Positions 1 through 5,469 of a stretch of DNA of 5,469 nucleotides are shown piece by piece. Origin of the DNA: Flavobacteriaceae bacterium UBA3078. Its GTDB lineage: Bacteria; Bacteroidota; Bacteroidia; Flavobacteriales; Flavobacteriaceae. Where the stretch lies: positions 1-5,469 of the forward strand of contig DFBO01000178.1 of the NCBI GenBank assembly GCA_002366675.1, given 5' to 3'. Each line of letters begins with the position of its first letter. Position 1 is the stretch's first letter. A program made the position numbers and the translations under genes. The notes below the pieces were generated by a model. That model made no database searches, was not told the DNA's origin, and saw only the letters and a program-made list of their open reading frames with translations.

Positions 1-20
1 CTTGATACTATAAATTTCAT
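1..20 (-). CDS. dnaN: DNA polymerase III beta subunit (sliding clamp), N-terminal codons only
   Basis: Only the first six codons and part of the seventh are present, reading M-K-F-I-V-S on the minus strand from the ATG at 18-20; the gene continues past the left edge. This matches the usual N-terminus of flavobacterial DnaN as I remember it, the ring-shaped clamp that tethers DNA polymerase to DNA. Two things support it: the same strand as gldFG, with a gap of 86 nt, and a well-formed Bacteroidota -7 element about 40 nt upstream. From memory, dnaN follows gldG in many flavobacteria. Six residues cannot prove identity, so the call rests on the N-terminal match plus context. The alternative is an unrelated gene, or no gene, starting at this ATG. 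Confidence 0.66.
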
Positions 21-59
21 GTATATTAAATACGTTTTATGTTCGTTTAATTACTATTA

Positions 60-95
60 CAAATATATTGTTTAACCACTAATAAAGGAAACAAA
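60..95 (-). promoter_or_regulatory. Putative Bacteroidota-type promoter for dnaN
   Basis: On the minus strand, TATATTTG (67 down to 60) matches the Bacteroidota -7 consensus TAnnTTTG exactly. A TTTG at 95-92 could act as the -33 element, although the 24-nt spacing is slightly longer than the usual range. The predicted transcription start is near position 54, giving a leader of about 30 nt before the ATG at 20. This would let dnaN be expressed independently of gldFG. The rest of the gap holds only a weak AT-only inverted repeat (TAATAA at 80-85, TTATTA at 97-102), not a convincing terminator. Confidence 0.5.
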
Positions 96-106
96 CTTAT
101 TAACAT

Positions 107-2488
107 TTACCTGCTATATTTTTTTCTTCTTATATAATTAAAAACAAAACCAAAAATGCCTAATAATACTAGTGGTAGTAGGATGTTTATAAGTTGCCAT
201 TTGGTTTTTTGAGTTGCTACTTTTTTTATATCTAAAAAAGCAACAGTTACTTCTTTGGAACGAATGTTTATAAGTCCGTTGTCATCAAGGAGGAAATTAA
301 CAGCATTCAATAAAAACTCTTTATTGCCATAAAGTTGACCTGAATTTCGGTCGAAACCCAGTTCAATTGGACCGTTTTTCCCTAATTCATTTTTCATAAT
401 ATCTCCATCTGCAATGACAATCATTTTGGTTGGAGTGCTTTTGATTTTCGCTGAAGAAAGAGGAAATGGCTTTACACGATTGTTATATACAGAAGTAAAT
501 TCGCCTTCCAATAAAACAGCTAAGTTTTGATAAGGTTTAATATATAATTTTGGATCAGGTTCTTCAGCAGTCATTTCCAAACTAATCTCCCTTGGTGTAC
601 CATCGGTTTTAGAAAGGATGGAACTTTTAAGTAAAACCGTTTTTTTAATATCGTTCTTTAACGTGTCAATTTGGTTTGTGAAATCGAACTTCACCAAATT
701 TAAATTATTAACAATAGGATGCTGTCCTTTAGGATTTACTAAAGGAGAATAAAACCAAGGAAACTGTTGAAAGCGAGATTCGCTTCCTTCACCAATTGCT
801 AACGTTATTGGAGCAGAGTAGAGGTCGTTTACCAAGACAGGATTGATTCGAACACCATATTTAAAGAAGAAATCTGTTAAATTTAAATCTCTAGCAATGG
901 CCACGCTTTTTCCAGTATTAAAGAGGCTATCTTTTTCCATGGCAACAGCATCTATAAGCCAAAGACTCTTTCCTCCAGACATGGTATATTGGTCTAAAAC
1001 AAACTTTTCGTTTTCAGAAAAAGCTTGAGTTGGCTTGGCAGAAACTATCAGATCGAAATCTTTTAATTGTTCAAGCGTTTTTTTAGGATTTCTAGTAACA
1101 CTATCTAAAGTAAAAGGAGCTAGGTTGTAGTATTCTGAAACTGTTTTAAGGAAATCTTCAATATAGCGTCCTTTTAATTCGCCATTACCAATTAGAAAAG
1201 CAATTTTTTTGTTTCTAGGATTTACAAGCTTGCTAAAACCATCAGCAAAAGCATATTCTAAATGCTGAACCGAGTGGTTTACTAATTCTTGTTGCGATGC
1301 TCCAATTTTATTTTTTACCAATGGAATCTTTACAGTTACATCGTTATAACTCGCCAAAGCCCAAGGAAAAATAACTGCTTGACTACTTTTCCCGTTTTCT
1401 TCTACGCTTAATTGCATAGGTGTTAAACCACGACTATTAAGGCGTTTAATGTTAATATCTCTACTTGCTTCGTCTTCTAGTGGGTTTATAAAATTAAAAA
1501 TCACCTGATTGTTTGATGCAGAAAACTCTTCTAGAATTTGTTTGGTTTCAAATTGAAGACGTCTAAATTCCGAAGGGAAATCTTCTCCATCTAAATACAC
1601 ATCTACAACAATAGGAGAATCGACGTTTTCAATAATATTTAAGGCAGATTCACTAAGTGTATATCTATGATCTGATGTTAAATCGAAACGCTTGTAAAAA
1701 TTACTTGAAATAATATTTAAAGCCAATAAACCAATTAGAATGCCAATTAAAATAGTCACTTCCTTTTTCTGAACACCTTGACTCTTTATGCGTTTGCTTG
1801 TAAGAAACATAAAAAACATCGTGATGCTTAAAAAGTAAATAATATCTGTTGTGTCCAATACACCACGACTCATACTTTTATAATGAGTGCTCATTCCTAA
1901 TTGTTCTACAAATGTGCTGGAAAACATATCCGAAATGCCTTCAAAACCTATATAAAATAGAATACAAATAAATACTGCAGCAATAAATGAAACTATTTGA
2001 TTATCTGATAAAGACGAGGTAAAAAGCCCAATAGCAGTATAAGCAGCCACTAAAAAAAGTAACCCAAAATAAGAACCTAAAGTACTACCAACATCTAGAT
2101 TCCCAATAGGATTTCCTAATTGATTAACAGTGTAAACGTATAATAGTGTTGGAAGAAGTGCAATAAGAATTAAGATGAAAGCTCCAAAATACTTCCCTAA
2201 AACAATATTGAATAAGGAGATAGGTTTGGTAAGTAAAAGTTCGAGAGTTCCTTGCTTTTTCTCATCGCTAAAACTACGCATAGTTACAGCAGGAATTAAG
2301 AAAGTTAAAACCCAAGGAGCTAATAAGAAAAACGAAGATAAATCTGCAAAACCGTTATTTAAAATATTAAATTCACCTTTAAAGAGCCATAAAATCAAGC
2401 CATTTAATAAAAGAAAAAGTGCAATAACCAGGTAACCGATTGGCGAGGCAAAAAATGAGTTTATTTCTTTTCTTAGTATGGCGAACAT
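107..2488 (-). CDS. gldFG: GldF-GldG fusion: gliding-motility ABC transporter permease plus auxiliary subunit
   Basis: This 793-residue protein joins two Gld transporter subunits in one frame. Residues 1-232 are GldF, an ABC-2 type permease with six hydrophobic segments (about 16-37, 55-72, 101-122, 139-160, 166-186, 215-232) and the conserved GTLELLLTKP stretch at 80-89. A short basic linker (233-243) follows. Residues 243-793 are GldG: a membrane anchor at 243-262, then FYKRFDLTSDHRYTLSE at 264-280 (typical of GldG starts), a large periplasmic ABC_transp_aux-type region to about 765, a C-terminal helix at 766-786 and a positively charged tail. The predicted topology is consistent, with both termini and the linker cytoplasmic. 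In F. johnsoniae, GldA (ATPase), GldF and GldG are needed for gliding; their transported substrate is unknown. The ATG start matches GldF N-termini and follows AAGAA. There is no frameshift or internal stop. The gene lies 61 nt after the ABM gene and may share its transcript. Confidence 0.93.
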   Translation of the reverse strand: MFAILRKEINSFFASPIGYLVIALFLLLNGLILWLFKGEFNILNNGFADLSSFFLLAPWVLTFLIPAVTMRSFSDEKKQGTLELLLTKPISLFNIVLGKYFGAFILILIALLPTLLYVYTVNQLGNPIGNLDVGSTLGSYFGLLFLVAAYTAIGLFTSSLSDNQIVSFIAAVFICILFYIGFEGISDMFSSTFVEQLGMSTHYKSMSRGVLDTTDIIYFLSITMFFMFLTSKRIKSQGVQKKEVTILIGILIGLLALNIISSNFYKRFDLTSDHRYTLSESALNIIENVDSPIVVDVYLDGEDFPSEFRRLQFETKQILEEFSASNNQVIFNFINPLEDEASRDINIKRLNSRGLTPMQLSVEENGKSSQAVIFPWALASYNDVTVKIPLVKNKIGASQQELVNHSVQHLEYAFADGFSKLVNPRNKKIAFLIGNGELKGRYIEDFLKTVSEYYNLAPFTLDSVTRNPKKTLEQLKDFDLIVSAKPTQAFSENEKFVLDQYTMSGGKSLWLIDAVAMEKDSLFNTGKSVAIARDLNLTDFFFKYGVRINPVLVNDLYSAPITLAIGEGSESRFQQFPWFYSPLVNPKGQHPIVNNLNLVKFDFTNQIDTLKNDIKKTVLLKSSILSKTDGTPREISLEMTAEEPDPKLYIKPYQNLAVLLEGEFTSVYNNRVKPFPLSSAKIKSTPTKMIVIADGDIMKNELGKNGPIELGFDRNSGQLYGNKEFLLNAVNFLLDDNGLINIRSKEVTVAFLDIKKVATQKTKWQLINILLPLVLLGIFGFVFNYIRRKKYSR

Positions 2489-2518
2489 GTTCTTAATTCA
2501 AAGGTTAAATTTAATAAT

Positions 2519-2552
2519 TCAAAAATCTTCAATCGTTAATCAAAAATCGTTA
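2519..2552. repeat. Short direct repeats in the ABM-gldFG gap
   Basis: The 9-mer TCAAAAATC occurs at 2519-2527 and again at 2540-2548, a 21-nt period. ATCGTTA occurs at 2532-2538 and 2546-2552, the second copy reaching into the stop codon of the ABM gene. On the minus strand this gives two TTTTTG tracts upstream of gldFG. One of them, GATTTTTG, differs from the -7 consensus TAnnTTTG only in its first base, so a weak internal promoter is possible. It could equally be simple AT-rich intergenic drift. Confidence 0.45.
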
Positions 2553-2846
2553 TTCTAATGACGCCACTTTATCCACACTCCAGGCTTCTGGTTTGGCATT
2601 AAAAAGAGGTTTTGTTTTACTCCACACGTTTTTAAATAAATTGGAATGTCTGTAAGCTTCTAAATCTGCTTCAGTATTCCAATAGCTATAAGTGAAAAAT
2701 ATATTTTGATTTGTTTTATCTCTATACAATTCTAAAAAACGACAACCTTTAAAATTTCGTATGTGTTCTTTATTTAAATGAAAATTTTCAAGAAAGGTTT
2801 CAATATGCAATTCTTCAAAACTCATTTTCACTATACGTACAAACAT
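2550..2846 (-). CDS. Antibiotic biosynthesis monooxygenase (ABM) fold protein, possible quinol monooxygenase
   Basis: This 98-residue protein has the size and pattern of single-domain ABM proteins (ferredoxin-like alpha/beta barrels, usually dimeric; the family includes YgiN and ActVA-Orf6). The N-terminal strand is MFVRIVKMSF. A GCRFLELYRD strand lies at 34-43. The best family match is FTYSYWNTEADLEAYRHS at 51-68, the conserved W-x-x-x-x-x-x-x-x-Y/H segment before the last helix. The C-terminus KPEAWSV (85-91) resembles other Bacteroidota homologues as I recall them. Members act on quinols or polyketide-like substrates, or are simply stress-linked; no substrate can be assigned here. M1 is preferred over M8 because the first strand would otherwise be lost. 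The start is only 8 nt after the SAM hydrolase stop, so the two are very likely co-transcribed and perhaps translationally coupled. Confidence 0.84.
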   Translation of the reverse strand: MFVRIVKMSFEELHIETFLENFHLNKEHIRNFKGCRFLELYRDKTNQNIFFTYSYWNTEADLEAYRHSNLFKNVWSKTKPLFNAKPEAWSVDKVASLE

Positions 2847-2854
2847 AACTAATT

Positions 2855-3691
2855 TTATTTTTTTAGAAAGTTAACAGTTACTGTATCCATTAAATCTAAA
2901 CCCATAAGCGTAGAAGCACTTCCTGAAGTTAGACTATTACTCTTATAGATTGCAATTTCAAGATATTTAGATGAGTTGTATACAACCAAACCTCTTCCTT
3001 CGTCGTTTCTTTTTTCTACTGGAGTTTCAAAATTAACGATATCGCTATATTTTGAATATATTTTTTTGAATTTGTGGTTTCTTGCTGAAATTTCAAAATC
3101 TCGACCTTTTTGAACCGATTCAAAAAACGATTGTTTAATATTGGTAATTACATTCCCATAATTGTCTATATAAATAACACTTCCTATAATTTGTGTTTGA
3201 TCTTCATTTATAAAAGGAATGATGTTTTTAATAGGTTTTATAGTTTCAATTATTTTACCAATAACCTCTAAAGTTCCACCACGTGCAATATGGCAAGCAA
3301 CTTTTACAAAAACATCTAATGCTGGAAAACTGGTTTCTATTCTATCATGAATGTTTATTTCAACAATTTTTTCAGGAGAAATATCAGAACAAAGCATACT
3401 CATAATCCCATTATTGGCACAAATAAAGTAATGATCGTCAAGTTTAATGGCAACATGTTTGTTCTCGACATGCATTTCAGAATCTATTCCAATAATATGT
3501 ATGGTGCCTTTAGGAAAACTACTATAAGCATTTCTAATAATATATGCAGCTTCTGGAATATTAAATGGAGAAATAGAGTGAGAGATATCAACAATTTTAA
3601 CATCTGGCAATTCACTATAAATAGCTCCTTTAACTGCGCCAACAAAGTGATCTTTCTCCCCAAAGTCTGTTGTTAAAGTTATGATTGCCAT
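2855..3691 (-). CDS. S-adenosyl-L-methionine hydrolase (adenosine-forming), DUF62 / SAM hydroxide adenosyltransferase family
   Basis: This 278-residue protein is of normal family length. Family members hydrolyse SAM to adenosine and L-methionine in the cytosol. Hallmarks are TLTTDFGEKDHFVGAVKG at 5-22 (Asp9 in the nucleoside site), VDISHSISPFNIPEAAYI at 34-51, GIDSE at 68-72, ICANNG at 90-95, ALDVFVKVACHIARGG at 124-139, and, in the C-terminal barrel, IDNYGNVITNI at 175-185 and NSSKYLEIAIY at 239-249. Of the Asp-Arg-His triad described in archaeal DUF62 enzymes, Asp70 and His134 are present, but the Arg position (seven residues after Asp70) aligns with Asn77, and the usual VDPGVGT loop is replaced. 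I believe this is typical of the Bacteroidota clade. Databases often label these proteins chlorinase/fluorinase; retained Asp70 and His134 argue against halogenation. It is the first gene of the minus-strand cluster and is divergent from phoH. No clear -7 element was found for it. Confidence 0.92.
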   Translation of the reverse strand: MAIITLTTDFGEKDHFVGAVKGAIYSELPDVKIVDISHSISPFNIPEAAYIIRNAYSSFPKGTIHIIGIDSEMHVENKHVAIKLDDHYFICANNGIMSMLCSDISPEKIVEINIHDRIETSFPALDVFVKVACHIARGGTLEVIGKIIETIKPIKNIIPFINEDQTQIIGSVIYIDNYGNVITNIKQSFFESVQKGRDFEISARNHKFKKIYSKYSDIVNFETPVEKRNDEGRGLVVYNSSKYLEIAIYKSNSLTSGSASTLMGLDLMDTVTVNFLKK

Positions 3692-3802
3692 AGATTAATT
3701 GTTGATATTTTTTTAAGGTAACTCACACTAAAATTGTGTAGCTTTGTTCTAGCACAAATCTAATAAATCTTAATTGATAAATTTAATTAAATCCCATAGC
3801 TT
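3692..3802. promoter_or_regulatory. Divergent intergenic promoter region between the SAM hydrolase gene and phoH
   Basis: This 111-nt, AT-rich region must carry promoters for both directions. The clearest signal is for phoH. An imperfect dyad, GTGTAG (3736-3741) with CTAGCAC (3749-3755, one bulged base), and a shorter one, TTTGT (3743-3747) with ACAAA (3754-3758), overlap that -7 element and could be an operator or chance. No convincing -7 element was found for the leftward transcript. Confidence 0.5.
3739..3746 (+). promoter_or_regulatory. Putative -7 element for phoH
   Basis: TAGCTTTG matches the Bacteroidota -7 consensus TAnnTTTG exactly. The predicted start of transcription is near 3752, giving a leader of about 50 nt. 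No good TTG element lies at the expected 17-23 nt upstream; the nearest, at 3702-3704, is 34 nt away, so only half of the promoter is supported. Confidence 0.5.
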
Positions 3803-4756
3803 TTGAACGAAATCATTATCGAACTTGAAGAAGTATCTCCAAAAGAGTTTTTTGGAGCACAAAACACAAATATTGAACTATTAAAAAAGCACTTTCCAAA
3901 ACTTAAAATCGTAGCCAGAGGAACTAAAATTAAAGTCTATGGAGACGAAGATCTTCTTGAAGAATTCGATAGGCGATTTAACATGCTTATGGAGCATTAT
4001 ATTAAGTACAACAAACTAGACGAAAATGTTATTGAACGTGTGCTTACTAGCCAAAGTAAAGACGATTATGCTACTAGTAAAGAAAGTGGAGAAACGATTG
4101 TTCATGGTGTTAATGGTCGATTAATAAAAGCACAAACAGCCAACCAGAGAAAAATGGTTGAACTAATGCGTAAAAACGATATGGTTTTTGCCATTGGTCC
4201 AGCAGGAACGGGTAAAACATATACAGGAGTTGCTCTAGCAGTTCAAGCATTAAAGAATAAAGAAGTAAAGCGTATTATTTTAACACGTCCAGCAGTTGAA
4301 GCTGGTGAAAATTTAGGATTTCTCCCTGGAGATTTAAAAGAAAAATTAGACCCATACATGCAACCTCTTTATGATGCGTTGAGAGATATGATTCCTGCTG
4401 AAAAATTAGCACATTATATTGAAAATGGCACGATACAAATTGCACCTTTAGCATTTATGAGAGGTCGTACGTTAGATCATGCTTTTGTTATTTTAGATGA
4501 AGGACAAAATACTACACATGCACAAATGAAAATGTTTTTAACCAGAATGGGTAAAGACGCGAAATTTTTATTGACTGGAGATCCAGGACAAATAGATTTG
4601 CCTAGGCGTACAATTTCTGGGCTAAAGGAAGCTTTATTGATTTTAAAAAATGTAGATGGAGTTGGAATGATATTCTTAGACGATAAAGATGTAATTCGTC
4701 ACAAACTAGTTAAGAAAGTAATTGAAGCTTATAAAAGTATAGAGAACAGAGAGTAA
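3803..4756 (+). CDS. PhoH family ATPase (PhoH-like / YbeZ type)
   Basis: This 317-residue cytosolic P-loop ATPase is of the usual length for PhoH-like proteins without a PIN domain. Residues about 30-68 (KIVARGTKIKVYGDEDLLEEF at the core) resemble the KH-like N-terminal domain of this group, suggesting nucleic-acid binding. The ATPase core has Walker A GPAGTGKT at 132-139, RPAVEAGENLGFLPGD at 162-177, Walker B FVILDEGQN at 228-236, TGDPGQIDLP at 258-267 and the C-terminal DDKDVIRHKLVKK at 293-305. Relatives are linked to RNA metabolism, and E. coli YbeZ works with the RNase YbeY, but ybeY is not in this window. The start is the TTG at 3803. An in-frame TAG at 3797-3799 excludes any earlier start, and the first in-frame ATG (codon 61) would remove the conserved N-terminus. 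No Shine-Dalgarno is seen. purC follows 133 nt downstream. Confidence 0.95.
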   Translation: MNEIIIELEEVSPKEFFGAQNTNIELLKKHFPKLKIVARGTKIKVYGDEDLLEEFDRRFNMLMEHYIKYNKLDENVIERVLTSQSKDDYATSKESGETIVHGVNGRLIKAQTANQRKMVELMRKNDMVFAIGPAGTGKTYTGVALAVQALKNKEVKRIILTRPAVEAGENLGFLPGDLKEKLDPYMQPLYDALRDMIPAEKLAHYIENGTIQIAPLAFMRGRTLDHAFVILDEGQNTTHAQMKMFLTRMGKDAKFLLTGDPGQIDLPRRTISGLKEALLILKNVDGVGMIFLDDKDVIRHKLVKKVIEAYKSIENRE

Positions 4757-4774
4757 ATAGTTTTCAAGAACTAT
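4757..4774 (+). terminator. Weak hairpin directly after phoH
   Basis: ATAGTT (4757-4762) and AACTAT (4769-4774) form a perfect 6-bp stem immediately after the phoH stop codon, with loop TTCAAG. The stem is AT-rich and no T-run follows, so it would be a poor intrinsic terminator. It may be chance, or a minor 3'-end structure. Confidence 0.25.
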
Positions 4775-4790
4775 ATTAAATAAATACAAA

Positions 4791-4876
4791 CGTCATTGCT
4801 AAATAAATTGAATTTTGTTGTGGCAATCTTTCAAATAAGTAGAGATTACCACGTCTTTTCACTCCTAGTAATGACA
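4791..4876. repeat. Degenerate nested palindromic repeat (REP/MITE-like) between phoH and purC
   Basis: The outer arms CGTCATTGCT (4791-4800) and AGTAATGACA (4867-4876) are inverted repeats matching at 8 of 10 positions. The inner arms GTTGTGGCAATCT (4817-4829) and AGATTACCACGTC (4843-4855) match at 10 of 13 positions around a 13-nt centre. The whole could fold into one long interrupted hairpin. The arm sequences (GTCATTGC..., GTGGCAATCT...) strongly resemble a dispersed palindromic repeat that I remember from many Bacteroidota intergenic regions, here worn by mutation. It encodes nothing. It lies just upstream of the purC start and could affect readthrough from phoH or mRNA stability. Confidence 0.6.
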
Positions 4877-4889
4877 ACCAATATTAAAG

Positions 4890-5469
4890 ATGAACAACAC
4901 CATTACAGATACCAATTTCAATTTTCCAAATCAAAAAAGTGTTTACAAAGGAAAAGTTCGCGAAGTCTATAAAATAGATAATAATCTACTGGTTATGGTC
5001 GCTACAGATAGGCTTTCAGCTTTCGATGTGGTGATGCCAAAAGGGATTCCATACAAGGGGCAAATACTAAATCAGATTGCGACTAAAATGATGAAAGCCA
5101 CAGAAGATTTAGTTCCCAACTGGCTTATAGCAACTCCAGACCCAAATGTGGCTGTAGGACATTTATGTGAGCCTTTTAAAGTGGAAATGGTAATTCGTGG
5201 GTATATGTCTGGCCATGCAGCCAGAGAATATAAAGCAGGGAAGCGTGTGCTTTGTGGTGTTGTCATGCCAGAAGGTATGAAAGAGAACGATGCATTTCCT
5301 AATCCAATAATAACACCAGCTACCAAAGCTGAGATGGGAGACCACGACGAAGATATTTCTCGTGAAGATATCCTGAAACGTGGTATTGTTTCTGAAACCG
5401 ATTATTTGGTGTTGGAAGATTACACCAGAAAATTGTTTCAACGTGGTTCTGAAATAGCAGCAAGTAGAG
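4890..5469 (+). CDS. purC: Phosphoribosylaminoimidazole-succinocarboxamide synthase (SAICAR synthetase), 5' part
   Basis: PurC catalyses the ATP-dependent joining of CAIR and L-aspartate to give SAICAR in de novo purine synthesis, in the cytosol. The first 193 residues are present and the frame is open to the right edge; the full protein in this group is about 310-320 residues. Visible motifs are VYKGKVREVY at 18-27 (nucleotide-binding loop), ATDRLSAFDVVMPKGIPYKG at 38-57, VEMVIRGYMSGHA at 98-110 (SAICAR synthetase signature region) and ITPATKAEMGDHDEDIS at 141-157. The ATG at 4890 leaves a short N-terminal extension before the conserved core; the nearby ATG at 4871 is in another frame. Only weak purine richness (AAAGA) precedes the start. 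No purine riboswitch or clear promoter is visible in the upstream gap, so transcription may come partly from phoH. Confidence 0.96.
   Translation, partial: MNNTITDTNFNFPNQKSVYKGKVREVYKIDNNLLVMVATDRLSAFDVVMPKGIPYKGQILNQIATKMMKATEDLVPNWLIATPDPNVAVGHLCEPFKVEMVIRGYMSGHAAREYKAGKRVLCGVVMPEGMKENDAFPNPIITPATKAEMGDHDEDISREDILKRGIVSETDYLVLEDYTRKLFQRGSEIAASR

Noticed and set aside
47..106. Minus-strand 19-codon frame whose ATG directly follows the gldFG stop codon
   Set aside because: Very short, no known homologue, and it spans the likely dnaN promoter; the abutting ATG is probably chance in AT-rich DNA.
843..1028. Plus-strand open frame of 61 codons inside gldFG
   Set aside because: Lies antisense to the well-supported gldFG coding sequence, with no recognisable domain.
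2175..2435. Plus-strand open frame of 86 codons antisense to the GldF part
   Set aside because: Lysine- and serine-rich translation is what the antisense of hydrophobic helices produces; no family resemblance.
3347..3676. Plus-strand open frame of 109 codons antisense to the SAM hydrolase
   Set aside because: Asn/Phe-rich low-quality translation; the opposite strand carries a complete enzyme with clear motifs.
2855..3691. Chlorinase or fluorinase activity for the SAM hydrolase homologue
   Set aside because: Asp70 and His134, replaced in SalL/FlA-type halogenases, are retained, and no halogenated natural-product genes are nearby.
4791..4876. CRISPR repeat or purine riboswitch in the phoH-purC gap
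   Set aside because: There is only one nested inverted repeat with no spaced direct repeats, and no three-way-junction purine aptamer pattern could be recognised.
4871..4972. Alternative ATG at 4871 as a purC start or leader peptide
   Set aside because: It is out of frame with purC and its 33-codon product shows no attenuator-like codon run or homology; the ATG at 4890 leads straight into the PurC core.
5072..5441. Two overlapping minus-strand open frames (5072-5326 and 5163-5441)
   Set aside because: Both are shadows of purC, whose plus-strand frame shows several conserved SAICAR synthetase motifs.

Overview
The window is AT-rich chromosomal DNA from a member of the Bacteroidota, almost certainly the family Flavobacteriaceae. 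Evidence for this is the gliding-motility proteins GldF and GldG, the flavobacterial forms of PhoH and PurC, start sites with little or no Shine-Dalgarno sequence, and -7 promoter elements of the Bacteroidota type TAnnTTTG. No phage, plasmid, insertion sequence, CRISPR or toxin genes are visible. This is a housekeeping region.

Layout. Four genes lie on the minus strand, transcribed right to left from about 3.7 kb: a DUF62-type S-adenosylmethionine hydrolase (2855-3691), a small antibiotic-biosynthesis-monooxygenase-fold (ABM) protein only 8 nt downstream (2550-2846), a 793-residue GldF-GldG fusion (107-2488), and the first codons of what is very probably dnaN (1-20, running off the left edge). 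Two genes lie on the plus strand, divergent from these: a PhoH-family ATPase that starts at TTG (3803-4756), and the 5' part of purC (4890 to beyond the right edge). The divergent promoter region is 3692-3802.

How the genes relate. GldF and GldG are the membrane permease and the periplasmic auxiliary subunit of the Gld ABC transporter used in flavobacterial gliding. Its ATPase, GldA, is not in the window. The SAM hydrolase (SAM to adenosine plus methionine) and PurC (purine synthesis) both touch purine metabolism, but nothing here shows that they are functionally coupled. PhoH and DnaN are RNA- and DNA-linked housekeeping proteins.

Most notable points: (1) gldF and gldG, separate genes in Flavobacterium johnsoniae, form one continuous reading frame with a coherent eight-helix topology; (2) the SAM hydrolase keeps the Asp and His of the family's Asp-Arg-His triad but appears to carry Asn where the Arg is expected; (3) a degenerate nested inverted repeat of about 86 nt, resembling a dispersed palindromic element, fills most of the phoH-purC gap. 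I see no convincing undescribed multi-gene system.
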